In this document: piece after piece, positions 46,125 through 57,480 of the stretch | Position numbering within the stretch: position 1 is the stretch's first letter | Layout of the letters: each line of letters begins with the position of its first letter | Assembly: GCA_949126835.1 (NCBI GenBank) | Contig: OX421492.1 | Span: forward strand, 42,992,998-43,056,997 | Direction of reading: 5' to 3' | Source of the DNA: Anisus vortex | Lineage: Eukaryota > Mollusca > Gastropoda > Planorbidae | Length of the DNA stretch: 64,000 nucleotides | Position numbers and translations under genes: made by a program | The notes under the pieces: model-generated | Told to the model about the DNA's origin: nothing | The model's input: the letters and a program-made list of their open reading frames with translations, nothing else | Database searches by the model: none

Positions 46125-46380
46125 CTGTGGGCACTGTGGGCAGCGCGTTCGGTTGGCGTACCAAAGGTCCTGGGTTCAAGTCCTGGTGCAGGCTAGGATT
46201 TTTTCCCGGGTCTCGATGATGTCTCTGGGTCTACCCAGCTCTGGTGGGTTCCTGACCTTAGTTGGGGTAAAGTAAAGGCGGCTGTGCGTAGTGCTGGCCA
46301 CACTATCACCTAGTATGCCGTGGCCACAGAAACTGGAGAGCCCTATGTGCCAATTATGTCCGACTGGATACTTTACTCCT
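46125..46380 (+). mobile_element. SINE-1, nearly complete
   Basis: tRNA-like head with ggttggcgtaccaaaggtcc and B box GGTTCAAGTCC, followed by the body (tctacccagctctggtgggt, ttagttggggtaaagtaaag, gcggctg) and the end gccacagaaactgg ... gactggatactttact. Other copies: 16140 (-), 33493 (-), 46930, 48270, 58352. Confidence 0.82.
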
Positions 46381-46394
46381 TTTTATCCGTGGAT

Positions 46395-46500
46395 CCATTT
46401 ATCCAGCCACCAATTTTATCTATCCATCCATCCACCCATTTACCCATCCATCTGCCAGCCTTCCTACCTACATATCTATCTACTTACCTACAAAACTTCC
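46395..46500. repeat. (ATCC)n-like microsatellite after SINE-1
   Basis: Interrupted tetranucleotide run (ccatccatccaccc, then ctacctac variants) directly behind the SINE. Confidence 0.85.
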
Positions 46501-46675
46501 TACCTATATAATGTATAGTAATATATTTGTATATATATATATAAAATAAAAATGTTATTACAAAGTTTGTCATTAAAAAAATAAGCCTTAGAGCCTCACA
46601 TATAAGAACAAAAGCATTTATAATAGAGTAGGCCTAATCCATTTTTTTCGCAGTTAAATAAGCAATAGCCTATAC
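46501..46675. other. Short spacer
   Basis: AT-rich, nothing recognised. Confidence 0.35.
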
Positions 46676-46860
46676 CATGGGTCGGCAACCTAACACGCGT
46701 GCCACACTTGGCACGCAGAGTGATTTTCAATGGCACACGATAGACTTCCAAAATGCAATCCAAGTCTTTTCTACAAGAAATTGAGTGCTAAAGAAGTATG
46801 ACTGTTAGTCTGTTGGCACGCTAAATAAATTAGAAATCCAACTTTGGCACGCTTTTATCA
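46676..46860 (+). mobile_element. hAT-A MITE, right end lost
   Basis: Starts CATGGGTCGGCAACC, then acacgcgtgccacacttggc. Internal ttctacaagaaattgagtgc matches the copy at 61508. The right terminus is not recognisable. Confidence 0.75.
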
Positions 46861-46929
46861 ATACATCATCATAAACGATATTATTGACAGCGCATCTAAA
46901 GAATATTACATTGAAATACATATACGGGG

Positions 46930-47110
46930 ATGATGGCAAGCGAGCTCGTACTGTCGTATCGAAGGCCCAGGATCTGAAGGATTACTGATATTATGAATCT
47001 AAAGATAAGGTCGCTGGTCGTTGTGCTGGCTACACAATGTCCTTGTCGGAGTTAGCCACAAAAACATGTGAACGCTGCTTCACTTTCTTCATGAGGTCAG
47101 CGTGATGTGA
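46930..47110 (+). mobile_element. Decayed SINE-1
   Basis: Head-like gcaagcgagctcgtactgtc, gtatcgaaggcccaggatct; body-like cgctggtcgttgtgctggct and gtgaacgctgcttcact. Same order as SINE-1, with the middle deleted. Confidence 0.6.
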
Positions 47111-48269
47111 AAAGGAACTTTAACTGGTGAATATAAATACTGTAGAAAGTATTTAAGTGTTTAGGAAGTTTTTACATAGGCCTAGATCTATATTATATTA
47201 TATTTTGTGGAAATACGTGCAATAAGATAACCAAACGTCTGATGGATAAACTGATTACGTTTTTAAATGTAGGACATCGCAGGCCTTTCTGGATACGTTT
47301 TAGTTACATTTTAAATAGAGACTCCTGAACATACGGTATTACTTTTATTATATGTGAAGGGCTACAAACGACGCAATTGTCTTGCGTCTATATCATCACC
47401 ATGACGCAATGTACAACCATCTATTAAGAAGGACAATGCAAGGTATTTATAAATTTTATTTACAAAGTTATAACTCTTTTTTTATTGCTGTCTCAAAATA
47501 TGTAAAGCTCATTAAAGTCAATAAATGACTAACTAAATAAAGAACATATGGGCTACAGACAACTATTTAGTAATCTGTTGAGTGTGCACACTCATGTCGC
47601 ATTTCGAAGAAACAGAGTTATTTATAGAGCTGACAGATTTCTGCTTCTCTTGAAGTCTCTCACGTCCTGTGTGTGGGTTTGTGTGACACGTAAACGTATT
47701 CGTCTGACATGTTGTATGGACAAGGAAGAAGAAGTTATTACCAGCTGCCCAGGAATTCTTGTTTTGTACTTCAGTGGGTTTTAAAAAAAAAGGGAATGAA
47801 GTGGACGTCAGACCTTGTGACAAAGTAGTTTGTACTATACTATGAGGCTCTAATGGAGTTTATTAGAACAATTGAACCCATAGATGGCTCTTGTCTATGG
47901 TCTGTGCTCCAGGAGAGGCAACAAGCGATGCTAATAACAATGGCGAATAAAAGATAACAAACAAATCACTATCAATGAATGATGTAAGAGGTTAAACGTG
48001 AAAACTGCAATCGGGAAAGGAGGGCAGAGAGTGAAAGAGAGAAGAGAAAATGTAGAGAGAAAGAGAGGGAAGTAGAAGAAAACAGACAGGCAGAAGTGAT
48101 GGGACTAAAAGACGTCAGAGAGATAAAAGCGAGAAAAATGTGATGAGAGAGAGAGAGAGAGAGAGAGATAGGAGAAAGAGATGAGATAGAATCGAGGATG
48201 AGATATAGAGCAGTAAGAGAAGATAAAGAGAAAAGAGAAATAAAGGTAAGGGGGAGAGAACTGAAAGTA
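47111..48269. other. Non-coding stretch, GA-rich near its end
   Basis: No gene supported. 48015-48245 is purine-rich (gagaga), giving an artefactual Ser/Leu-rich open frame on the minus strand. Confidence 0.45.
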
Positions 48270-48531
48270 CGGTGACCGAGCAGCAGCAGGTTCGACTGGC
48301 GATCTGAAGGTTCTGGGTTCGAATCCTGGTGCAGGCTAGGATTTGTCCCGGGACTTGAGGGTGCCCCTGAGTCTATCCAGCTTTGATGGCTAGCGACACT
48401 AGTTGGAGTAAAGTAAAAGCGGCTGGGCATTGTGCTGGCCACACACTCCTTGTATGCCATGGCCACAGAAACTGGTGAACGCTGCTTCATCAGCGCTATG
48501 ATCAGATTGGTCAGAAGTGTTTTTTACTTAT
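48270..48531 (+). mobile_element. SINE-1, complete-looking
   Basis: Head acggtgaccgagcagcagca, ggttcgactggcgatctgaa and B box GGTTCGAATCC. Body tctatccagctttgatggc, agtaaagcggctgggcattg (approximately) and gccacagaaactggtgaacg, ending tcagattggtcagaagtg. It lies between two purine-rich stretches, as if inserted into one. Confidence 0.8.
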
Positions 48532-48829
48532 AACAGGAAGAGAGAGGAGAAAATTGGAGACGCGAGAGAAAATAGAAAAGAGAGAACGCGAAATAAATGA
48601 AATTAACAAAATAAAAGAGAGGGAGATAGAAGAGAAAGAGAAGATAGTATTAAAGATAGAGAAGAAAAGATTTGATTGCATGATATTTAGAGTCACCTTT
48701 TATTTAATTGTACAATGTGGGACAAAGTTTTAATTCTCTCAAACTTAAACGCCAAAGTGGGAAATGACAATAGCAACAACGATAGAGAATGTTACAACAT
48801 CTGTTAATGACATAGGCTGGACGGTGCTC
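48532..48829. other. Purine-rich to unique non-coding stretch
   Basis: GA-rich remainder (48535-48670), then unique sequence. No gene. Confidence 0.4.
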
Positions 48830-49012
48830 GGTAAATTTGGCAATGGTAAATTCGGAACCGGTAATTTAGGCAAAGTGATTTTGGCAAGGGTAATTTCGGA
48901 ATAGGTAAATTCGGCAAAACACGGTAAGCGGTAAAATTGGCAACGGTAAAATTGGCAATCATATAATATCCATTGTGTTTATTAAAAGTATTGGTTAGAC
49001 TACACTCTAGTC
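48830..49012 (+). repeat. Degenerate ggtaaattcggcaa tandem repeat joined to hAT-A (copy 1)
   Basis: Imperfect 10-16 bp units on the pattern ggtaa(a)tt(t/c)ggcaa up to about 48960, then a linker (tccattgtgtttatt ... gactacactcta) leading into the hAT-A end at 49013. The same order occurs inverted at 51268-51470. Confidence 0.85.
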
Positions 49013-49140
49013 CATGGATAGGCAACCTAAGCAATGCGTGCCATAATTGGCACGCAGTGCGTTTTTAAATGGCACATGAAAGACCACCAAAATGGTGAAA
49101 AGAGCATGATAACATTAAGGAGCACTTTGGCTCGTTATTT
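49013..49140 (+). mobile_element. hAT-A MITE fragment (composite copy 1)
   Basis: Starts CATGGATAGGCAACC, then atgcgtgccataattggcac and ggcacatgaaagaccaccaa. It matches the inverted copy at 51074-51267 and stops after aaggagcactttgg. Confidence 0.75.
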
Positions 49141-51073
49141 AATTTAACGTCATCTAATGATCAAAGACAAACATTTTAAATAGGCGCCAAATGTATTCCT
49201 TCCCCAGCCCCGGCGTTTCTCCCCCCCCCCCCCTTAATTTACGCCTCAGCAAAGGTGAAGGTAGGCCTATGTGTGTAAGGTATCTAAACTGACTTTACGC
49301 ATCAAAGCATACGTCTCCCCTACGATATTACGTAACTCTGTCTACCTGACCTCCACCCCTACATAGTATGATACCGGTTGTGTAAACAAGGCCAACGTAG
49401 AATGCCCCTCCTCCCATCCCGCCCCCGACCAAGACCATCGTAAGTACTTACCCGACTCCCCTTACGAAGTATTAGTGACTCCAGGCTACAGCTGAAAAAA
49501 AGGGGGGGCGGGGTTATGGGGTCAAGGCAAGACCATCGTAAATACTTACGGTGGTCTTGGTCAAGGAGACTTTTTTTTTCGTTGCTAGTTGTTATTTTTT
49601 GTTGTTGCTAGTTAAAAGTTTTTCTTTCTGTCAATACATTTCTATTTGATTTTATTATAAAAATATTCACACAATATTTTATAAAATTTGTCTTTTATAT
49701 TTACATTATTTTGCTTACGATAGGCCCTACTTGTATTTAAATAATATAAACGTATATGTCTAGTAGTATCTTCTTATCATTTTTATTCATATATAATCAA
49801 CATGTTTCATATCAATTTGATGAACAAAACATTGATATAGTTTCAAGTCAGAGATGTGGATATAGTATGAGTATGGCAAGAAAGTAGACTTACTCCCAGA
49901 AAGAGAAAAAAGTAGCGATTGGTAATAGTATTAGTGCAGGATTAGGATTTGTAACGTAACTTTGCCAATTTAGTAGCCTAGCCAGGAATTGAACGTAATA
50001 GTCATTAGTGCAAGTCGGCGCAGGGGGTGGGGATCAGATTGTATAAAGTGGGTTGGGGCAAATAGTGCAATGTGGGGGATAGGTACTCAAACTTTTTGTA
50101 GTGTTATGTAATTCCACGATTTTATCATGAAGATCCCCCTTCCCTAACTTGTGTAAAAGACTCATTCTAAACAGAAATGTTATGCGTTGGTGAATTTCAG
50201 GGCTTACGCCTCTAACCCGCTTTTTAAGTCTTTTGAATTTAATGTTATATTGTATCCTTCTGTACACTTGTTTACTCCGTTCAGACACGACCATACTTGA
50301 GCCCAGGTTTGTTTAGATCGTACGGGAAACATTGCAAACACATTACTACTTTATATATCTATCAAAAACGAACACAGTCCCTATTTCTTGACCGGTTACG
50401 TCAGGGAGAGTTAAAGAATTACTTTGCTGACCTATAGGCCTATTCTCTCAACACGGGTTGTTGAGTGTGTGTGTGTGGGGGGGGGAACACATGGCCACCA
50501 TAGACATAAAACCTTGCCCACCTCTTTTAGTTTTCACTGCTTAGCCTAAGGCTACCAAGCTGGTCACTAACACTTTAATCGGTGGGGAGACGGGGTGGGG
50601 AGATGGGATGGGGAGACGGGGGAGGGAGGGGCTAGCATTTGTTTTTTAAACACGGCGATTCTCATTCTGGTGTTTAAAAAAGAAGAGGGGGATGGCAAAT
50701 AATCTACATTGCGTAATATTGCTTTGCCATCGTTTCCTTGTGCTATAGACGGGATGGTTACATTTGGCGTCTATTAAAATGTTCCTTTTCTTATGCATTA
50801 GTTAAATAGCGTAAATGGTAAAAAAAATTACAGTGTTTTTATTCAATGTTTTTCTTAAATTTAATTTTTAGTGAAACGAATTAATTTTTTTTTGTTACCT
50901 AATTTGTATGCTTTATTTATACATTTTTTTTGTTGTCATTTTAGTACTTCTCATAAATTCAATGCCTGGGGCTCATCTCCTCTGGTTACGTCATAGCAAA
51001 CATGTCACAAATCAAGCACTTTCTATAATGCTAACTTCATTAAGTGCCATTAGCTTCATTTAGTAGACTAGAG
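49141..51073. other. Non-coding stretch with a 32-bp palindrome
   Basis: No gene supported. There are C- or G-rich tracts near 49211, 49503 and 50580-50630. At 49528-49559 lies a nearly perfect 32-bp palindrome (CAAGACCATCGTAAATACTT...), and its left half recurs at 49430-49451. An 86-codon basic frame at 50034-50294 (minus) has no recognised motif. Confidence 0.4.
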
Positions 51074-51267
51074 CAGGGGTCGGCAAACTTTATATAATAG
51101 TGTCCCAAAGTAGCATTTCTAAATCTTTCAGCGTGCCAACGGCCTTAATGTCATCCTGCTCTTTTCATGCAGAAGATACTTAAACTTCCTTTTTGGTGCT
51201 CTTTCACGTGAAATTTAAAACCGTACTGCGTGCCAAGTCTAGCACGCATCCCGTAGATTGCTCCATC
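51074..51267 (-). mobile_element. hAT-A MITE (composite copy 2)
   Basis: Left end CAGGGGTCGGCAAAC; interior tcccaaagtagcatttctaa and gcgtgccaacggcctta; right end inverted gatggagcaatctacggga. About 194 bp. The flanks show at best a partial 8-bp duplication. Confidence 0.75.
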
Positions 51268-51470
51268 TTTTTAGAGTGTAGTACTACCAATATAGTCAAT
51301 AAAAACAGTGGATATGTTAAGTTTGCCAAATTTACCGTTGCCAATATTACCGCTTTGATAGTTTTGCCGAAATTACCTTTTCCGAATTTACCTTTGCCAA
51401 AATTACCTTGCCGAAAATACCGTTGGCGAAAATACCGTTGCCAAATTTACAGTGATTCAGGCTGGACAGA
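51268..51470 (-). repeat. Degenerate ggtaaattcggcaa tandem repeat joined to hAT-A (copy 2)
   Basis: Reverse complement of the arrangement at 48830-49012: linker agtgtagtactaccaatata, then about ten imperfect units such as ttgccaaatttaccg, ending before aggctgga, which also precedes copy 1 (aggctggacgg). Confidence 0.85.
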
Positions 51471-51564
51471 AGGGAAATTAGAAGGAAATAACTACTACAT
51501 GTAGGGGATTAGTCGTAATAAAAACTTAAAACTATTATTCTTTCTCATTGTTATGAATCTCTCT

Positions 51565-52008
51565 CTTATTCTTTATCGCTCCCCGTAGAGCATAAGGCAG
51601 CAACAAAGTTCCGCCAGGCCTCCCTATCCTGGGCGAGCCATCTGATTTCATGCCATGTTTTATTGGTGGCCTTTGCTTCCTCGTCCATTGTCCTCCTCTA
51701 CGCTCCCATTGGTCTTCCCCTTCGCCTTTTTCCTGGTGGTGTCCATTTCAATGCGCTGCTTGGGAGCCTCTTTTTGTCCATGCGGAGTATGTGACTCAGC
51801 CATCTCCAGCTTCATCTTCTTTTCTTGATTTCTTCGATGCTGAAGTTTATTCCAGTTCTCTTGCGAACTTCACTGTTGGAGATGTGGTCTTCCCAGTTAA
51901 TCTTTAGTATACGTCGGAGACATCTTCCTTCAAACCCTCTAAGACGACTTTCGATTTTGGTATTGGTCTTCCATGTCTCTGCAGTATTGTTATGAAAAGC
52001 GCCATACA
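51565..52008 (-). pseudogene. LINE polymerase C-terminal relic
   Basis: Minus-strand fragments: FEGRCLRRILKINWEDHISN near 51940, VRKRTGINFSIEEIKKRR near 51860, then (frame change) LSHILRMDKKRLPSSALKW, GRPMGA, TNKTWHEIRWLAQDREAWR and a final VAALCS. The order is that of the end of RTE-like polymerases. Frameshifts and a stop break it. Confidence 0.85.
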
Positions 52009-52036
52009 AATATTATTATTATTATTATTATTATAA
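52009..52036. repeat. (ATT)n microsatellite
   Basis: Trinucleotide run next to the LINE relic. Confidence 0.9.
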
Positions 52037-52350
52037 ATGATGTACTTTGTAAAGACATTGCACTGGCTACTATAGTGGCTACATATAACAATTAGGATAA
52101 AATTCAAAGTTCTGACTATGCTTTATAAAAGCTTTCAATCTCCCCAGTACATCAGATCTATGGTCGAGCTACACACATCAGAGAAAACACAATTCATAAA
52201 CTCAAGGTATCAAAACTAAAGAGAACAATATTTGCGGCTTGCTCCTATACCGTTGTAGTACCTCTGCGGTGGAACGAACTTCCGAACACAGTTAAACAAG
52301 CCCGATAATATTGACATTTTTATAAAACAAATTTAAAACATACTCATTCG
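52037..52350 (+). pseudogene. CR1/Jockey-like LINE polymerase C-terminal relic
   Basis: Plus-strand fragments IKFKVLTMLYKSFQSPQYI near 52098, then RTIFAACSYTVVVPLRWNEL near 52220 and PNTVKQAR before a stop. The W(N).LP motif at the end is typical for CR1/Jockey-type polymerases. Stops and a frameshift are present. Confidence 0.75.
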
Positions 52351-52785
52351 ATTTATTTAACATAGGATAAATTTAAAGCGCATTCAAAGACTGAAACAAA
52401 GACATTAATCTTTCTAATATTATCAATAAAAATTTGATAAAATACACGTAACCTGTCTATTAAAGCAAACTGCTGTAAAAATAGATAGATAAAAAGATAA
52501 ACGACAAAACAGTTTTAAAACAGCACTTGTGGAATATAGAAACAGCTAAAAATAGTCATAGGCATTGCATAATAGGCAACTTTATTCGTAAGGCGTTTTG
52601 TGTCTGTAAATTAAACTTAAAGTAAGAATATAGATAATATATATGACCTACTGGTGGCAATAATTGACTACATCATGGCTGGGCAATATAATTATGCGAG
52701 AGCCGCGCTACGATATTTCATAAATCCTAAAGAGCCACGCCAATTATACAAGCTAGATAGACCTATTACAGTAGTTTTTACCAGG
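52351..52785. other. Non-coding stretch
   Basis: No feature recognised. Confidence 0.4.
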
Positions 52786-52793
52786 CTCTCATG

Positions 52794-55016
52794 CAGTGGC
52801 GTACCGAGGGCTGGTGTCACCCGGTGCGGTAAACTTTGGGTGTCACCCCCCCCCCCCCATCTGCCCACGACTTTCACCATAGTTTTCGTCTCCTTAAAAA
52901 CAAGCCTAGGGTTCAAAAATGACAAAAACAATAACAATATTAATTTAATATTAGAAAGTAAAAGCAATCAACAACTGAAACAACCGTACGGTTAGTTATT
53001 TTTACATTCAAAGTACTTTATTTAAAATGTAATTTTCCTTTCCTGCTCTTCAAAACTGCAAACTTGTCAATCACCTCATCAAAATCTATATCATTCACAG
53101 TATCTCTTTCAATCGATAACATATCCAGATCAGAAAGTCTTGATTGTCCCATGGTGGAGCGTAAATAGCTTTAGTTTTGAAAAGTTCTGTTCACATGAAG
53201 CCCCAGACACTCATACCGTTATTAATAATTGAAGGCCTATCGAGAGTGTTGAAAGAGATTCTATGAAGTCCCATTTAGCTACGAATTTCAAAATATCTAA
53301 TATTGACATTTCATGTCTTTTTTTAGGTCAATATCAGCTGCTTTTAGGTGTCGTCTAAACCGTGGTATATCTTTTATATATTTTTTATCGGATAGCTCAT
53401 CGTAGAAAGAGGTTAGTTTTGGAAACGGATACCAATAACTCTTCTTAACTTGCTGACAGTAGAACTTGTGCTCAAACAAATCTGCAACTTCATTAAACGC
53501 TGTTGATCTGATTTGGAGTTCAGAATGAAAGTGATCAATACATTATACCATCTCTCTACTGCTTTCTTCTCGGTTCTCGCATAGAAATTCCAGCCTCTCT
53601 TAATTTTCCCCCTGCCATTCTCTTCTTGAATCTTAATCTTCTCTCTACCGAAATCCCATATTGGTCTGATTTTATAAGTGCTTGTTCAATAGCATGGTCC
53701 ACTAATAATTGACTCCGCTTTTCGTGCAAAAACAATCTTAAGGAGTCTAACTTGGTCACCACTTTATCAAGAGTTAATTCTTTAGTCTGCAGGTACTGCT
53801 GTGTAAGATTAACTTCTTCAATTATATCAGCCCAATGGTGATATGTTGAATTATATCAGCCCAAAGGTTAAGGTCACAGACAGCATGTGAAAGTCCTTGC
53901 TTGTGCTGTACCTCTTGTGTCCAAATTTTCACGAGGATCACATAAAGCTTCAATCGCCGTAATACAGTCATCAAACTTATCTTTCACTGGTTTAACAGCA
54001 GCATTATGAGCGCTCCAACATGTTGTACCAAAAAATTTTATACATGAAGCATTATTGGCAAAAGAGTGTTGACCACACAAGTTAAGGGAACGGTCCACAC
54101 ATCCATTAAAAAAGCTTTCTTGTTTTTTCTTTTCAAAATGGCTTGAACACCTCCATGAATTCCAGACAGTGTGGCAGCATTGTTATTATCTTGAGCTCTG
54201 CACATCATTATATCAAGTCCGTCACTTTTTAGATTTTTTAAAATGTCAGAACTGAAGTCGTCAGCTATTTTTCCCCTTAGAGGAAAAAATCCATAAAACA
54301 TTTCTCTCACTTCAACTTTCCCACGTGGATTTTCACATATCTGATCACTTCAAACAATTGGTCAGTGTGTGATATATCAGGTGTGCTATCAAACATTATT
54401 CCAAAATACTTGCGCCTTTATATCCATAACAAGATTTTTCTTTGCATGGTTGGCCAGTACATTTATAAATTCATTTTGAATTTTTGGTGAAAGATAGGGT
54501 ACAGATGCTTTCCCTGTACATGTACTTATCTTAAGTCTCATTAGGTGCTCTTTCAGCACTGGGTCATATTTGGAAAGCATCTCAACCATCTCAAGAAAGT
54601 TTGCTTTATTCAACGAGGATTCATCTTCGTTGTGGCCACAAAATGCCACATTTCGCTTCACAAGAAAAAAATGTAGATCTAATATCTTGCAACCTGTGTA
54701 GGATATCCCCTCGCTTTTTCTTCTCCCTATCCGTTAAGGCAATACTTTTGGCATCAATTGTTTTATGTAGCTTAAGTCCTGCTGCCAATGTTTTCCATTT
54801 TCAAGGCAACATTTAATATGTGCTCTTCAGATGTCTCATGATTATGTAGTTTTGGACTCAGTTTCTACCACTTATCAAACCCAGTAACACATTTAGATGT
54901 CTTAAAATTATCTTTTTTTTTAAAATATTATTGTTTTTTTCATTCGGGTGTCACCCCCTGAGAGGGTGTCACCCGGTGCGGTCCGCACCCCCCGCATCCC
55001 CCTCGGTACGCCACTG
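52794..55016. mobile_element. hAT-D element, complete ends, 8-bp target duplication
   Basis: 2223 bp between perfect inverted termini CAGTGGCGTACCGAGGG and CCCTCGGTACGCCACTG, flanked by exact 8-bp duplications ctctcatg (52786-52793, 55017-55024). Subterminal ggtgtcacccggtgcgg is present near both ends. It carries a broken transposase on the minus strand. Confidence 0.95.
53060..54700 (-). pseudogene. hAT transposase (ZMYM1/DUF4371-like), broken
   Basis: From high to low coordinate on the minus strand: NVAFCGHNEDESSLNKANFL near 54655, KYDPVLKEHL near 54570, YLSPKIQNEFINVLANHAKK near 54490, then a frameshift, EVREMFYGFFPLRGK near 54310 and CRAQDNNNAATLSGIHGGVQ near 54205. Next come SLNLCGQHSFANNASCIKFF near 54095 (frame change), a coiled middle part (53762-53297), and a C-terminal ASCEQNFSKLKLF near 53200 followed by a frame break in the dimerisation domain. 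This is the order of TTF-finger/DUF4371 hAT transposases. The zinc finger is missing. Confidence 0.9.
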
Positions 55017-55024
55017 CTCTCATG

Positions 55025-55609
55025 TTGTATTAGTGATAGACCTATTACCTATTACAAGCAGTTTTCGCTCTAAATGTACATTTTGTGAAATTTGAGCTAG
55101 ATTTTAATTACAATCCTTTTAAAATAGATGTTAAACCTCTCAACAATTGTGTGGGAATTCATAATATAAATTTTAAGTAGATCTAGTTTGTTGTAAGCTG
55201 GTGATTGGCGAAAACTTTAAGTGCATCCTTAAGTGAAAGTATTTCAACAACCAGGTCACGACAATAGAACGTATAGGAAAGGCCAAATTAATTAAATTTA
55301 AAAACGAAATACATATTTCATGTCGCATTTTAAAATGAAATTATCGATTGTCTGAGTTCAAGCAGTGGTTTTGTAACTAGCTTTGTAACTACTGGATTGT
55401 GACCGGATACGGAGATTACAACAGTGGCATGAAGAGCTGTGTGGTTGGTTGCTAGGAAGTTTCATTGCGTTTCAATATTAAATATTGCACAGCATTGGGC
55501 CATTAAAATCACGATATATAGGCAGCATAGACAAACAGCAGCATTATTTCATCTATTGATTAAATTATAAATATAATTATTGACAAATATATAGATACAA
55601 ACACTCATT
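55025..55609. other. Non-coding stretch
   Basis: No feature recognised. Confidence 0.4.
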
Positions 55610-55765
55610 GTTGACTGGTATATTGAAATATCGAAACATAGATTGATTTACTGATATGTTGAAATATCGATACATAGATTGATTGACTGATATGTTGAAA
55701 TATCGATACATAGATTGATTGACTGATATGTTGAAATATCGATACATAGATTTATTGACTGATAA
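55610..55765. repeat. Minisatellite, 36-bp unit, about 4.3 copies
   Basis: Units of ttgactgatatgttgaaata then tcgatacatagattga. Open on the minus strand because 36 is a multiple of three. No sign of coding. Confidence 0.93.
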
Positions 55766-56727
55766 ACAGCTACTCAAACAATCCACTACCATCAATCAAG
55801 AAACAATTAGTTGTCATTTTAGTGTTCTCCATTCAGCCTTACTGTCGTCGATTTAACTGGCGATATAGGCTACAATATGTCAGCATGTCCAAAATGACCA
55901 CGGGAATTTCCAAACTCGTTACGTGAATCTCATTCTAGGATGTAATTTATGGAACGGCAGACTTTCCCAGCCATTACGTCAAGATACTTTGAAAATGGTA
56001 CAACAACACCAGGAAGAATCAACGACTCATAATATTACATTAATTAAATTCAAAAGTTGTCGGCCACATGGGGAGAGGGGTTCAATTGGGTCTGGGGTTC
56101 CTTTCCTCGTTGAATTTATTTTTCACCTTTCGAAATAGCCTTTAAAATTTGGCTTTGCTTTCATCTGGATTTTTTTTTTAAAGTATAGCATATTCAAGGA
56201 AATGTGTATTGCTGACGTATGTGTTCTATGAACGATACATTATTATGAATAAAGTTATACAAACAGATAACCAGAGGCGCTGCAAACGTGGGAGGGGTAT
56301 TTTAAACGGTCGGCAATTTATTAAAATAGAAAACGATTTCACCTTCAATCTTTATAGAGTTGCCTACGCCCGTCAACTGTAAGCTCATAGATGGTTAACT
56401 GTCTGTTTAAGAATATAGACCTAGGTTCGTCTACTCCACTGTCATGTTTGTACAGAATGATAGAAAAATAGAAATATGGAAAAATTGAAAGGTAGGTATT
56501 TACCATAGACATACAACTACTATATGTGTGTTGCGTAAGTGGCAATCGAGAGAAGTTTAACCCCTCGACATCTGTCAGTGTCAACAGGAAGTTAAAGAGT
56601 CGTCTACACTTGAGTACGGTCTTGAGATTCAGATGGCAATGACCACCATAATCTTTTTTCTAGTCCATTTTTTGTGTTGGTAAAATAATTTCTTAATTCT
56701 AGATCCGCATTTCTTACATAGAACACG
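55766..56727. other. Non-coding stretch
   Basis: No gene supported. Open frames of 71 and 79 codons have no recognised motif. Confidence 0.4.
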
Positions 56728-56885
56728 GTGAAGATAGCAGCGCACTTGGATTACAATACCGATGGTCCTAGGTTCGAATGCAGGCCAATAACAGGGATTT
56801 CCCCACATGTCAATGTGATATTCCCGATTCTAATTATTATCAAAGATGACTAGGTGTCATTTGCCTCACGGAAAAACTTTACTCT
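56728..56885 (+). mobile_element. SINE-3: tRNA-like head with a different body
   Basis: Head gatagcagcgcacttggatt, then ccgatggtcctaggttcgaa with B-box-like GGTTCGAATGC. The body (aacagggatttccccacatg, gactaggtgtcatttgcctc) differs from SINE-1. Single copy here, so family status is inferred from the head. Confidence 0.5.
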
Positions 56886-56984
56886 TCCTTGTATGATGGG
56901 AGGAGATCAAAGGCAGAACATAGATTTCTATTCCTAAGATGTGGTAAATAACATAGTCTACAGGTCCGGAGATTTACATACATC

Positions 56985-57190
56985 TCTGTCAAAACTAAAA
57001 TAAGGATCTTTAACACAAACGTTAAAACGGCCTTACTTTATGGGTCCAAAACATGGCGAATGATAGAGATAACAAAAAAATAGACTCCAGACTGGTCTAG
57101 ACCTTTATTAACAGATGCCTAAGAAATATACTGAAAATAAAATGGTTCGACAAAATAGAAAACTCAAAGCTGTGGGAGATAACACAGTCT
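56985..57190 (+). pseudogene. LINE polymerase fragment
   Basis: Plus strand: FNTNVKTALLYGSKTWRM near 57013, then decayed CLRRIL-like and IH.FDK.EN-like stretches and LWEITQSTKNIDFY near 57172. LLYG..TWR is a standard landmark of RTE-like polymerase C-termini. Several stops. Confidence 0.75.
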
Positions 57191-57480
57191 ACAAAGAACA
57201 TAGATTTCTATTCCTAAGATGTGGTAAATTGCATAGTCTACAAAAGCATATATTTCTATTCATATGCTGTGGTAAATAACATAGTCTACAAAATACATAT
57301 ATTTCTATTCATATGCTGTGGTAAATAACACAGTCTATAAAGAACAAATATTCATATTTTTGTAAGATTATTTTTATAATATTATTATTATTTTATTTCT
57401 AAAATGTAGTAAATAACATAGTCTACTAAGAGCATAGATTTCTATTCCTAAGATGTAGTAAATAACAGAGCCAACTATTC
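57170..57480. repeat. About 47-bp tandem repeat grown from the LINE fragment, about 5-6 copies
   Basis: Units of gtggtaaataacatagtcta then caaagaacatagatttctat and tcctaagat. The first unit is continuous with the LINE sequence encoding LWEITQSTKNIDF. A similar unit lies at 56918-56962 before the LINE piece. An AT insert breaks the array near 57350-57390. Confidence 0.8.

Noticed and set aside
50034..50294. 86-codon basic frame on the minus strand
   Set aside because: No motif, no splice signals I can defend, no neighbouring exon; could be an exon but is unsupported.
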